64,000 nucleotides of DNA from Gracilaria domingensis (taxonomy: Eukaryota > Rhodophyta > Florideophyceae > Gracilariales > Gracilariaceae). The translations under genes were made by a program, and so were the position numbers. Of the stretch, positions 11,910-21,478 are shown piece by piece. The notes beneath the pieces were generated by a model, which was given only the letters and a program-made list of their open reading frames with translations, was not told the DNA's origin and made no database searches. Location: the NCBI GenBank assembly GCA_022539475.1, contig VCMS01000023.1, positions 186,001 to 250,000 of the forward strand, read 5' to 3'. Every line of letters begins with the position of its first letter. Positions within the stretch are counted from its first letter, which is position 1.

Positions 11910-13260
11910 AGTTTGGCAGCCTCTCTCGCATTAGAGAAGAACCGTATTTTAGTAATGCGTTTGACAAGAGATGCAAGCGAGACTTGCGAGCATCGCGGCC
12001 CGTGCGGAAGACTTGGTCACGACTAGTATCCTTACTCTTTGTTCACGTTGTGATTCGCAGTGTGAAGATATGTACAACAGCAATGTGGCCGGACTGGCAC
12101 CGAGATATCCTTATACCCTCTCGGAGCAAGGACCAGCAGAAGCCAGTTGCTCAAAAAGATACCACTCATACGCACTGGAACCAGCGAGCGGAAAATGGCC
12201 ACGTGCCGCTGCGTTGCGAAATAGCAGAAGAGAGGACGAAACGAGAACAACTGCAAGTCGCCCTTTCAAACCTTTAAATATAGATACTTTTATGATACCA
12301 TTTCAATGTATTTCTGATGAGTGATAAAGTATCATAAAATGGTTTTTGGGCGGCAGATCATCAGGCAGGTCGAACAGTCACATCGGGACCAAGCGACTGC
12401 TGTGAAAAACAACCCGCTGGTTGTCGCGCACAACGGACGCGTGCCCCTGTGTGAAAAGCGCAACTCGAAGCCCATGCTCATGGGGTCTCCAGTCACGACC
12501 TGGCTTGACATTTTCCCTTCGTTGTGCCGAGCGGCATAACCAAAGGCAGAAACCAAGCGCTTCCTGACGAATTACATAAAAGTTCTCTCTACGTTTGGGC
12601 AGATGATGGAGGACTTTTTTTGTTCGCGGCCCAGACAATCTTGTGCTGGGAAGACTAGTTGATGATTTTCTTGCTACCGAACGACGTGGAGTATCTTATG
12701 CTTAATGTGGGCACAGCGAGTTCACAGTTTAAGGACCATTCAAGTTTGTTGATCATGATCTATTCGTACAGACCTACTTTTCCGTAGGATGAACCTATAA
12801 GCTATCACACTCTTGGACGCAAATGACTTCTAGGGAATCAGCTGTTAGCCCTCTGCAATGTTACATCTGGAGCCTGATCGTATTAAATTTGATTGGAATG
12901 GGACTAGAAGCCGGAAACCTTCTCTGCATCAATTCTATGGCCCACCATGAGCTCGATCTCTCGCTGCTTTACACCCGCATGTGTTGGCTACAACACCGAA
13001 AGCGCCATGCGTATCTAGACATTTGCAGGAAACAAGGTTAGCCAATATCAGTGGATAGTTTCCAATATCAGCTGTTAGAGAACTGGTTTATTCGAACCTT
13101 CGCATTGCGAAGATGAAGCTACTGTACCTACAGGGACAAAATACATGAGTACATGTTATGACACGGGTTCGCCATAAGAATCTGCGTTATGGATAACGAA
13201 CCATCCCAAATAATAGCAATGAAGAAGACCGGGTGGCTCAAAACAGTAATGAAAGGGATA
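11910..13260. other. Intergenic between the CRAL-TRIO paralogues; one inverted repeat
   Basis: No supported gene. An 11-bp perfect inverted repeat, TTTTATGATAC at 12288-12298 and GTATCATAAAA at 12329-12339, would fold into a hairpin with a 30-nt loop. Its flanks extend the symmetry loosely. Open frames here are short and without motifs. Confidence 0.4.
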
Positions 13261-14250
13261 TCATGACCAAAGTTTTGCCCTACATTCCTCCGCGTTCATT
13301 TGCATTCCAGAGAATAAGCGCATCGTTCCGTTCTTTCCGTTTCCATCTAACCACACGGGAAGGTTTTCGAGCTCAAAGTATTTTCCCAACTCAGATCGTA
13401 GGCCTTCGCTGCTTTGAACCCATACTACTTTTGCAATCGTTCTCGCGTCCAGAAGAGGCGCGATACATTTCCAAGCTACAGTGAAAATGAGAAGAATATG
13501 TGAACAGACTTGTGGTTAGAAACAGCTAGAACGATATTTGGACGGCGATGTATTGTTGAACGGGTCGGGCCGGACAAGCTTTCAAGGTACGGAGATAAAC
13601 TTACTGCCATGAATCCAACGCGGGTAGTTCACGAGAATGACCTTGCGCAACACCTCTGGGTAGTAAGAAAGGAATATATTGATGGCACTTTTCAGCGCGC
13701 CGAGGTCAACCTGCCTCAGATGCAGACCGGCGAAGTCAACAAGCATAACGGCGCTGAAAGCCCTTACGCCATCTCTAGCATAAGTGTAGTACTCGAAGAA
13801 CGCCTTGATCGCAGTGATTTGAGCTTTACGGTCAACGAAGGACTTTTCGTAATGCCGACAAGGAATGAACAGCAGTACGTCATCATCCAGTCCACGAATG
13901 ATATCAGACAGTATGGGAACGCCTGCTTTCCGACCATGAAGCGCTTGTGCAGAGAGATTCCACGGATGTTCTTCGGCACGCCAAGCAGCAGCTTTGCAAA
14001 TGTGTGAGTGAGATGCGTCGATTTGAAGCAGATTATATCGAAGGAACCGAATTAAGAGTGAGTCCACCTCTCGTTCAGAGAGATTTCTCCACGGATCTTC
14101 GGGGTGTAACTTGTTATATGGCGGCGAGAAGATGTGCTGGGTGCGGGTTTGAAGCGTAGTAAGAGCGGAAGATTCATCTTCAGGAAGCGCTGATAAAGGT
14201 GCGTCTTCAATCGTTTTCGCGCTGCGGTAGCTCGAGAAATAGGACGTCAT
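13261..14250 (-). CDS. CRAL-TRIO (Sec14-like) protein, second paralogue, two exons
   Basis: This is a 286-residue Sec14-like protein. Exon 1 is 14250-13605 and exon 2 is 13475-13261, joined by a 129-nt intron (GTAAGT...CTGTAG, phase 1). The ATG at 14250 is used; the codon before it is GTG. Visible parts are the N-terminal helices LLIRFLRYNLLQIDASH, the core strand VMLVDFAGLHLRQVD, then LKSAINIFLSYYPEV and LVNYPRWIHG. Exon 2 continues TWKCIAPLLDARTIAKVVWV and closes with LPVWLDG. It matches the neighbour at 10887-11909 in domain order, intron position and phase, and orientation, but the sequences are well diverged, so the duplication looks old. Confidence 0.82.
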
Positions 14251-15206
14251 CACGTCTGCGTAACGAGAGAGCCAAGTCGAGGAAGGAGTTCAAGTGTAGG
14301 CGCAGGACCAATAAAGAGCTGTTCGGGAAGTTCAGTGAGCATCCCCGAGGTCAGATGAAACAGGTGAGGAGCACACAAGACAGTTTCCAGCGTAGGCGTA
14401 GGGCTGGGGCGGAGATGACGAGCAGACGTATCTAATAATGAACGATGAACTGTGGTGCAGCTGGACGGCCATGGGCCCAAGCTCTGGACCGCAGGTAAGA
14501 GAGGACTTGGGGGTGGCGTCAGCCTGAAATGGGATTCGCGCGCGTCACAAGGACGATAATCTTGTTCGTTAAAACCACCCGCTCCGCACCGCCGTCAATT
14601 CACGTGTCATCTGCTGTTGCGCAGCGAACGGTGCAGCCGCGCAGCCGCGCGCGCCCTCTTTCGAGATAGACGCCATGATGGCGTCCGGCAGAAGGCGATT
14701 AGTCATCCGCTTTAAATCCAAAGCACAACGAGCTATCTACGCACAGAAATGCACGTGTACGACTGCAAAATTCGCAAAAGGAAAAAACATTCAGCACAGG
14801 GGATTCCAGACCGATCCCTCATGTCAGTACTAGCCCTGCTCGAAGTGACTTAGCTTCGCAGTTCGAGATGGGATGCAGCGCATGTCAGCTTGATATGGCT
14901 GAATGTGACAATTCTGGAGTGTGGAAAACGAATTTATTGTATTACGCAAAAACGCGCTGCCCACAGTCCAAGCTTCCGTTCCAACAAACTCGGCCCATTG
15001 TCACCGCACCCGCTCTATGTCTATACCCAAGGTAGATGAAGGTGCCTGAAGATTGAGCAATCATCCAACACGCCGAAGTTCAGCACAAACCACTTCCCCC
15101 AGAGACAGCCTGCAGCGCATTTCCGGATCGCCTTTGCGTCATTTGTCGCTCAAGCCTGACCTGCAGAAAGCCCGACAGAGCATTCGAGTTTGTCCTACCG
15201 TAAACG
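14251..15206. other. Intergenic between CRAL-TRIO and Rpn6 around the 5S gene
   Basis: Apart from the 5S gene at 14787-14906, I see no gene. The stretch 14570-14700 is GC-rich (CGCGCAGCCGCGCGCGCCC near 14640) and probably serves as promoter sequence. The part after 14910 is the upstream region of the Rpn6 gene. Confidence 0.45.
14787..14906 (-). rRNA. 5S ribosomal RNA
   Basis: On the minus strand this 120-nt sequence begins ACATTCAGCC and ends GCTGAATGTT, so the first and last nine bases form the terminal helix I. Inside are the conserved 5S elements in the right order: CCATATCA in helix II/loop B, CATCCCATCTCGAACTG in the loop B-C region, GAAGCTAAGT (box A of the internal promoter), then GGCTAGTACTG and the GGATCGG-type box C region. 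A run of T residues directly after the 3' end (14787-14782) is a typical RNA polymerase III stop. It is a single copy between two protein genes, with no other rRNA in the window. Length and helix I support an intact gene. Confidence 0.92.
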
Positions 15207-16532
15207 ATGCCGGCGGAAGTTGAGGATGGAGATATTGCCATGGCTGATACAGTCGATGATGGCCCGCTTGCGCAGATGATGGCCAGCGCGGAGGCATGCT
15301 CCGATCCAATTGAAGCTCAAGCTATATACAGAAAAGTCATTGATTACGAGATATCTGCTACCGATCTCTCTCCAACATCAGATGAAGATGTGGCTAAGAT
15401 CAAAGAAACAGCCATTCTCAAACTCGCTGGTCTGCTAGTTGCGTCTGGAAATGCCCAAAAGCTTTCAGAGCTTTTGAAATCGCTGCGTCCATTCTTTTCA
15501 ACCATTGCGAAGGCGAAGACGGCCAAGATCGTCCGTGGTTTACTGGACTCCGTATCCAAAGCACAAGACGCAGCTGAGTTGCAAGTGAATCTTTGCAAGG
15601 AAACCATTCAGTGGTGCCGTGAAGAGAAGAGGACTTTCCTGCGTCAGCGTGTGGAAGGACGACTTGCGGCTTTGTACCTGGACAATTCCCGTTTCAACGA
15701 TGCCTTGAAGATCATCAATGAGCTGTTGCGAGAAGTGAAGCGCTTGGACGATAAGGCCCATCTGCTTGAGATTCAGCTCACAGAGTCTCGCATCCATCAC
15801 GCACTGCGAAATATTCCGAAAGCACGCGCAGCTCTGACCTCTGCACGAACCACTGCCAATTCCATATATGTACCGCTTAATCTTCAAGCGCAGATTGATA
15901 TGCAGGCTGGAATCATTGCCGCTGAGGAGAAGGACTACAAGACTGCTTATTCTTACTTTTATGAAGGCTTTGAGGGGTTCATGAGCCTCGAAGATCCTAG
16001 AGCTGTTAGTAACCTCAAGTACATGTTGCTCTGCAAGATCATGACTGGTAATGCCGAAGACGTTCCTGGAATTGTCAATGGAAGCGTCGCGTTGAAGTAT
16101 TCTGGCCGCGAGGTAGATGCCATGCTTGCTGTTGCGAAGGCACATTCGGACAGAAGTCTGGAGTCATTTGAGAAGACTCTGAAAGACTTCAGAACGGAGC
16201 TGTCTGATGATCCTATCGTTCAGGCTCATCTCAGTTCTTTGTATGACACACTGAAGGAGCAAAATCTCTTGCGGTTAATCGAACCGTTTTCTCGCGTGGA
16301 GATCCAACATGTGGCCCAGTTGATAAATTTGGAACTGAATGATGTTGAATCAAAGCTCTCGCAGATGATACTCGATAAAAAGTTGAACGGGATCCTGGAT
16401 CAGGGCGCGGGATGTTTGGTGGTGTACGATGACCTCCCGCTATCAAAGACGTATCAGTCCAGTCTGGATACCATGTCCAATATGGATAATGTTGTGAACT
16501 CACTTTTTGACAAAGCATCAACACTGAGATAA
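15207..16532 (+). CDS. RPN6: 26S proteasome lid subunit Rpn6 (PSMD11)
   Basis: This 441-residue intronless gene encodes Rpn6/PSMD11, a lid subunit that clamps the 19S lid to the 20S core of the 26S proteasome. The sequence is a helical TPR-like solenoid followed by a PCI domain. Highly conserved Rpn6 blocks are visible: ETIQWCREEKRTFLRQR, then LEIQLTESRIHHALRNIPKA, ARAALTSARTTAN, DYKTAYSYFYEGFEGF and LKYMLLCKIM. The winged-helix end of the PCI domain reads FSRVEIQHVAQLINL, then MILDKKLNGILDQGAGCLVV. Human PSMD11 has 422 residues. The start ATG is preceded by the 5S-bearing intergenic region. Confidence 0.96.
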   Translation: MPAEVEDGDIAMADTVDDGPLAQMMASAEACSDPIEAQAIYRKVIDYEISATDLSPTSDEDVAKIKETAILKLAGLLVASGNAQKLSELLKSLRPFFSTIAKAKTAKIVRGLLDSVSKAQDAAELQVNLCKETIQWCREEKRTFLRQRVEGRLAALYLDNSRFNDALKIINELLREVKRLDDKAHLLEIQLTESRIHHALRNIPKARAALTSARTTANSIYVPLNLQAQIDMQAGIIAAEEKDYKTAYSYFYEGFEGFMSLEDPRAVSNLKYMLLCKIMTGNAEDVPGIVNGSVALKYSGREVDAMLAVAKAHSDRSLESFEKTLKDFRTELSDDPIVQAHLSSLYDTLKEQNLLRLIEPFSRVEIQHVAQLINLELNDVESKLSQMILDKKLNGILDQGAGCLVVYDDLPLSKTYQSSLDTMSNMDNVVNSLFDKASTLR

Positions 16533-16674
16533 GTATCCACATGGGCCTTCTGTGAGTTGCTTCAATCCGAATTGACTTTCCCTACTACTACCACCATATG
16601 TAAATGCGAGTGTTCAGCCCTCACACTCAGCTAGAAAATTCTAGCTCCTCCCCTATCTGTTGTGCTGCACTATT

Positions 16675-16700
16675 CTCTTTCTCTCTCTCTCTCTCTCTTT
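16675..16700. repeat. (CT)n microsatellite
   Basis: A run of about 12 CT units lies 140 bp after the Rpn6 stop, just before the first LINE fragment. Several LINE ends in this window carry (GA)n or (AAG)n tails, so on the minus strand this could be the tail of an otherwise lost copy. Nothing else supports that. Confidence 0.6.
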
Positions 16701-16735
16701 TTTATAGACGAATAAAATATATATCGCATATTGAA

Positions 16736-17025
16736 GTGTGAGTATGGTGAGCAGCTCAAAAAAGATGTAGACCACGTTCTTTCTCGATGCCCACTTACAA
16801 GTGTGTCCAGGCGAAACGAGCTCCCTTAGGCGGTTTCTAAACAAGCGTTCACGTGCATAAGTCAAAAGAGCGAGAAAAAAAACCTCTGTTAGCAGTTGAT
16901 TAAGCAATACCCGTCGAAATTTCTGGCCTACTTCAGGAGAGAGAATTACGTTTAGATACTTAGCGTAGTTTTCCTGCTTCTTCGCAATGAGGAGTTGCAG
17001 ACCATATTAAAGAAGAAGAAGAAAA
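16736..17025 (+). mobile_element. LINE 3'-end fragment A (zinc-knuckle end, hairpin, AAG tail)
   Basis: This is a 5'-truncated, decayed copy of a LINE-type retrotransposon 3' end. From 16740 the plus strand reads CEYGEQLKKDVDHVLSRCPL, the C-x-C...H-x4-C zinc-knuckle-like segment found after the RNase H domain in several LINE clades; the first copy-specific change replaces the second Cys by Tyr. The frame breaks, then ends KFLAYFRRENYV-stop near 16952. Overlapping the last codons is a stem AATTACG/CGTAGTT (16944-16950 with 16964-16970). The element ends in ATTAAAG followed by AAG repeats (17010-17022). Same family as the pieces at 17262, 42590 and 62814. Confidence 0.6.
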
Positions 17026-17089
17026 TATATATATTTATGAGCATGTAAACCCACTTACGACTTCAAAGGGGACGCCTCTCTTGAAAGAA

Positions 17090-17245
17090 CCGCTCTCTCG
17101 TTTCGTGTGAGAGGTCAGCCAGGAGGTCAGCATCCTCAGCTGAAAAGGTTTTGGCCTTCCTAGTGAGAGAACGTTTCTTTCAACAGAAACGTTCTGTAAC
17201 ACGCCGGAATTAGGCTGTTACACCCATAAACAGAGAGAGAGAGCA
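17090..17245 (+). mobile_element. LINE 3'-end fragment B (hairpin, GA tail)
   Basis: This short truncated LINE 3' end has an approximate left edge. Its last codons read VLAFLVRERFFQQKRS then VTRRN-stop, nearly the same as fragment E at 24.9 kb. A perfect 11-bp stem AGAACGTTTCT/AGAAACGTTCT (17168-17178 with 17185-17195) with a TTCAAC loop overlaps those codons. A (GA)n tail at 17231-17244 closes the copy. Confidence 0.6.
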
Positions 17246-17261
17246 TCCTCAGTAGTTTTTA

Positions 17262-18355
17262 TGTTAATTCTTCTTTAATGCGGACAATGGTCCTCAATTA
17301 CAGGACCAAAGTAAAACTATCTACAGATAGTTTTCTCTCGCTAAAAAGGCTAAGAGCTGATGAGGGTGTTCTCTGATCAAAGTTTGCAAATCTAAATCGC
17401 GTTGTTTAGCTAAAACAGGGATCGTGTGTCTCCGGGATGCGTTCGTCAAAGGGCACCGTAGAACAAAGTGTTCCGCGCTTTTCTTCACATTCAAGCCACA
17501 TTCGCATCTCATTGTCTTCTTTTGCATATATGAAACAACAGGATGGAGGAAAGAAACATGGCCGGTGTAAAACTGAGCTAGTAAGACTTCTGCCTTGCGA
17601 GCTCTAGCGGAGCTTCTAATGAATTCTGGTACCGATGAAAGGATACACTTAGCTTTCGATGAGACCTTCAATTTTGCTTTCACATCCAGCATATCTTTTT
17701 CCACTTTCACTTGCTCGTGGAGAGGGAGATTAAGCCCACTTTTAGCCAATGAGTCAACACGATCATTCTGTGGAATACCGCAGTGACTCGGGGTCCAACA
17801 CAAGTATACTGTGCAGCATTGACTGAGAGTATGTAAAAGTGTGGCGAGTTTTTGAAGGTGGTGCGGTTGCTTTCGTATGTTGTCTTGTAACGCTAGCACA
17901 ATTGAGAGGGAGTCTGTGAATATTCGAATAATTCCGCAGAAGCCTTCTGGAATGTGAAATAGTGCGGCTGTCATGCTAGCAATTTCTGCTGTGTACGAGC
18001 ATACATCAATACCGGCAGGGACAACCTTTGTGAGGTCGTCCTCGCCTGGTCGGTATATGACAAAGGCTCCAGCGGCGACAGTTTCCGGTCTCAGAAAGGC
18101 CATTTTTAGTGTATCCCCATCGGCATCGATGCCAAAAGTTCCGCTGTTGTCCAATATGTATGCCATCTGAAAGGTGTCGTCGTAGTCAACCCAAATCGTT
18201 GGGCGGGTCTGACGTTTGGCGACAAACCTGGAGATTGCATCGTTCGATTTTATGTTAATATCCACTGCTCGTTGAGAAACATTGAAGTAATTCCAGGTAT
18301 CTAAACAACGTTTTCTCCCCTCCTTCACACTGACGACATCTTCAATACTAATCAC
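17262..18355 (-). mobile_element. LINE fragment C with an open RNase H domain
   Basis: This is the best-preserved piece of the family: an open frame (18355-17321, 344 residues) with no ATG-rich 5' end, so it is 5'-truncated. It encodes an RNase H domain with the four acidic positions visible (WVDYDDT, SYTAEIASM, IFTDSLSIVLAL, QNDRVDSLAK), the WTPSHCGIPQND segment typical of retroelement RNase H, and then a zinc-knuckle-like CECG...EHFVLRCPLTNASRR. No reverse transcriptase or endonuclease remains. The final codons lie in a perfect 10-bp hairpin AAAACTATCT/AGATAGTTTT (17313-17334). The tail is ATTAAAGAAGAA at 17277-17266. A LINE of the I/Tad kind is favoured because RNase H is followed by this knuckle; clade not determined. 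Confidence 0.65.
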
Positions 18356-18393
18356 GTGGCTATATGTTCATCGCAAATCTGATTGTGGTTGCT

Positions 18394-18660
18394 TTTCTCT
18401 CTCTCTATCTCTTTTATGAACACACTAGCTTAACGAGAACTAAATACAGAGCGATCTTCAAAGAAGCGCTCCCTCATCAGAAAGACCAACACTTTTTCAG
18501 GGCACTTGAAAGCATGATCACGAACAGCAAGAGCTCTACGATCACTCAGGGGCGGCAGAGTACGTCGGCTTGACAGTGTTCGCAGCGGGCTCCGTAACCA
18601 ATAATACTCAACATCATGCAAGACTTCAGGTCTACAGCGTGTTGCATTTCGGTACTAGCG
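18394..18660 (-). mobile_element. LINE 3'-end fragment D (decayed, GA tail)
   Basis: This truncated, decayed copy reads DVEYYWLRSPLRTLSSRR and then EKVLVFLMRERFFEDRS, aligned with DVEHYVLRYPLRKAS and DRVLGFLVKERFFQQKRS in fragment E. The key His of the knuckle is Tyr here. A hairpin with the stem GAGCG/CGCTC plus CTTC/GAAG (18449-18471) again covers the last codons. A (GA)n tail is seen as (TC)n on the plus strand at 18394-18412. Its GA tail lies next to the 5' edge of fragment C. Confidence 0.55.
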
Positions 18661-19687
18661 CGTCTGTCTATTTCTCGTAAAGCTTGGTAAGGACCTGCAC
18701 CCACCAACACAAATTCTGATTAGAGTATGTAGAGAGCATGCAGAGAGAATGTGTAGGAAATCGAATGAACGAGACTGGGAGTAATCAAAGAAACCGAAGT
18801 AGCTTAAGAAGAAATCCTAAATGATTTGATCATATCTGGCATAGACAGGACGTTGGTTCAAGTTGTTTAACGTTTTTGGCAAGCACGAATTGTCTGGAGA
18901 AGAACATTCGTGGTTCGGCAGAACATCGGTGGTTCTACCCCGAAAAATTTGTCTGAGCAGATCAGATCGTCGCGATTTATTGAGGTCATTGTTCTGTGAA
19001 AGACGAAATCGAAACCGTAAGCTCCACTACATCTCTCTCTCTGCTCAGATTTAAGTGATAACGGTTTCTAGAACTCTTTTATCTCCAAAGAATATCTCGG
19101 AAAGGGAAGTAAGAAACTGTCGCTTTCGGCCTTTAGTTGATTTCGGGAGAGTTTGGCTCAGCGTGAGCTATTCAGAAGCAAAAGACAATGAAGTAAGAAG
19201 GACACAGCAATGCTGCGCAAGAATCAGAACTTAGGGCCAGCGCTCAGGCCCCTGAGGGCCAGTCTTACACTAAACAAGCGAAGTGCAGTGAACCTGACTC
19301 TGAAACCGATATTCCGAAGATTTACGTTTTTCAGAAAGGTCCACGTCGCATCACGTCACGGTAGAGTTTTCTTTTGACGCACGACGAACTTGTTAGTTTC
19401 ATGAGCGCTTCGAATGTCTGCTACGAAGGGTAGCGTGGCGTCTCACCTCAGTCTCGTCTAGCGGTTTGTCACGGCAGTGCTTGCCTCACCTGCACTTGCT
19501 GTTTGCCACCCCCTTACAAGCCTCAACCAGCGCCCGGACTAGTGCCAAGTCTCTCCCCGACGCTTTCCAATCCGAATCTGTCAGAGCCTGCGCAAGCTGC
19601 CGTCAAAAAGCGCGCGAAAACCTGCGGCGAATGCAGCAGTGGAGAGTTTTGCGATAGCTGGCTACCTTAACGGCCTCAGTCTTTTAG
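18661..19687. other. Intergenic upstream of the NRAMP gene
   Basis: I see no supported gene here. Frames are short and lack motifs. The last 250 bases form the NRAMP leader and include a GC-richer part (19440-19640) with out-of-frame ATGs. Confidence 0.4.
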
Positions 19688-21400
19688 ATGGGGCAACAAC
19701 GGCGAGATGCTTTAGAGGTAGCCTTTGGAGACGCTACCCATAGTGATGAGGAGGACTTTATGTTTCGACCTCCTGACATTGGCCCACAAGTAAGTGATGA
19801 AGAGGAATGTGCCGCAAGCAGAAAGTTTACGTGGAAGGGCGTTCTAGCTCATTTGGGTCCTGCTTTTCTTGTATCTATAGGATATCTAGACCCTGGCAAT
19901 TGGGCAACCGATATCGAAGGTGGAAGCAAGTTTGGTTACAAGTTGCTTTGGGTTCTTATTCTTGCCAACCTCATGGCTCTCTTATTACAAGTTTTGGCAG
20001 CGAGAATGGGAATCGTCACTCGTGCGCATCTTGCAGAACTTTGTCGTGACGAATATCCTCGCTACGCAACGTATGCTTTGTGGGTCATGGCAGAACTTGC
20101 AATCATTGCCACAGACCTCACTGAAGTTTTGGGAACTGCGATTGGCATTAACCTGCTTTTCGGGCTACCTCTCATGGTTGGCGTCGTAATCACGGCGTTG
20201 GACACTTTCTTGTTGCTAAGTGCTCAGAGCCAAGGCATGAGACGCATAGAGCAAGTGATCTTCATGTTTCTTGCAGTGATATCGTTTTGTTTTATTTTGG
20301 AGCTCTTCATGTCTAAGCCCAGCCTCCCAGGAGTTTTGGGTGGAGTTTTTGTCCCTCGCCTCGACACTTCAAGCCTGTATGTGGCCACAGGCATTGTCGG
20401 GGCAACCGTTATGCCGCATAACTTCTATCTGCACTCGGCTTTGGTTATTGAGCGTGTTCCAGATCGATCTCGTGAAACACTGCGTTCCCAGTGCCGATAC
20501 AACCTCATTGACACTACAATAGCTTTGAATGCTGCCTTATTCATCAACTGTGCGATTCTAATCATTGCGGCCGCAAATTTCTGGACGAAGGGGATTGAGG
20601 TGACTACCCTTTCCAAGGCTTATCATCTTTTAGAAAACACGGGATTCAAAGTCGGCAAGGTGGAAATTGCCCCTCTCCTGTTTGGGATAGCGCTCATAGC
20701 ATCGGGCCAGAGTTCAACACTGTGCGGAACTCTAGCCGGGCAGTACGTAATGGAAGGGTTCCTTGATCTTCGTGCCCCACCAGTTATTCGTCGACTCGTT
20801 ACGCGTCTCATCGCCATAATCCCTGCTCTGTTTGTTATCTCCATTATGGGCGATACTGGGACATATCAACTGCTTATCTTTTGTCAAGTCGTTCTTTCTC
20901 TTCAGCTCCCGTTTGCAATTGTTCCAATGATAAGATTCACGAATTCCACAAGAAGAATGAATGAGTTCAAGAACTCCAAGTCCATATCTCTGCTGGCATG
21001 GGCTGCTGCAGGCGTCGCAGTTTGTCTTAACATTGCGTTTGTGCTTCATTCAATAATTGAGGGTATTCGTTCGAGTCATGCGGCATTGAGGGTGCTCACT
21101 CTGGCATGCGTCGTACCCCTTTTCGTTGCGTTAATGATATTTCTTGCATGGATCGCACTTAGAACGGAAACAGGGGGACCAGGTCCCGTGTACAGGGTTG
21201 AAGATGAATATGAGTTCGTGTCAGAAGATGGATTTGAGTTGGACTCATTAGGTTCTCCTGTTGGGAGCCTGCCGACCCCATCTCCAATGCCAGCACCGTT
21301 ACACATTGCTACCGAGGCGCACGCGGAGCTTGATGAAACTATTGACTTAAACGGAACAGAAAAAACTGCGAGAAAAAGACAGCTGCAACCATCCTCTTAA
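19688..21400 (+). CDS. NRAMP-family divalent metal transporter
   Basis: This 570-residue intronless gene encodes a proton-coupled Mn2+/Fe2+ transporter of the NRAMP/MntH/DMT1 family. After a 50-residue acidic cytosolic N-terminus comes the TM1 metal-binding motif DPGN (68-71, within GYLDPGNWATD) and the TM6 motif MPH (242-244, MPHNFYLHS). The family signature SGQSSTLCGTLAGQYVMEGF follows later. Eleven to twelve hydrophobic segments can be counted, ending near residue 500, and an acidic, Pro-rich C-terminal tail follows. An out-of-membrane N-terminal DEEDFMF and late DEYEFVSEDGFEL could be sorting signals; this is an inference. The membrane used (plasma, vacuolar or plastid) cannot be told. 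It converges on POLE2 with 78 bp between. Confidence 0.94.
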   Translation: MGQQRRDALEVAFGDATHSDEEDFMFRPPDIGPQVSDEEECAASRKFTWKGVLAHLGPAFLVSIGYLDPGNWATDIEGGSKFGYKLLWVLILANLMALLLQVLAARMGIVTRAHLAELCRDEYPRYATYALWVMAELAIIATDLTEVLGTAIGINLLFGLPLMVGVVITALDTFLLLSAQSQGMRRIEQVIFMFLAVISFCFILELFMSKPSLPGVLGGVFVPRLDTSSLYVATGIVGATVMPHNFYLHSALVIERVPDRSRETLRSQCRYNLIDTTIALNAALFINCAILIIAAANFWTKGIEVTTLSKAYHLLENTGFKVGKVEIAPLLFGIALIASGQSSTLCGTLAGQYVMEGFLDLRAPPVIRRLVTRLIAIIPALFVISIMGDTGTYQLLIFCQVVLSLQLPFAIVPMIRFTNSTRRMNEFKNSKSISLLAWAAAGVAVCLNIAFVLHSIIEGIRSSHAALRVLTLACVVPLFVALMIFLAWIALRTETGGPGPVYRVEDEYEFVSEDGFELDSLGSPVGSLPTPSPMPAPLHIATEAHAELDETIDLNGTEKTARKRQLQPSS

Positions 21401-21478
21401 CACTCAAGTTTTCCCAAAGGAGCAAAACTGTTCTAAACTTTGTGTAAAAATAGTGAGACGCCGTCGTAGCTTATTGAC

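Noticed and set aside
13081-13120. GGTTCGAAT on the minus strand, like a tRNA B box
   Set aside because: The flanks cannot form a T stem, and no A box or acceptor stem pairs with it.
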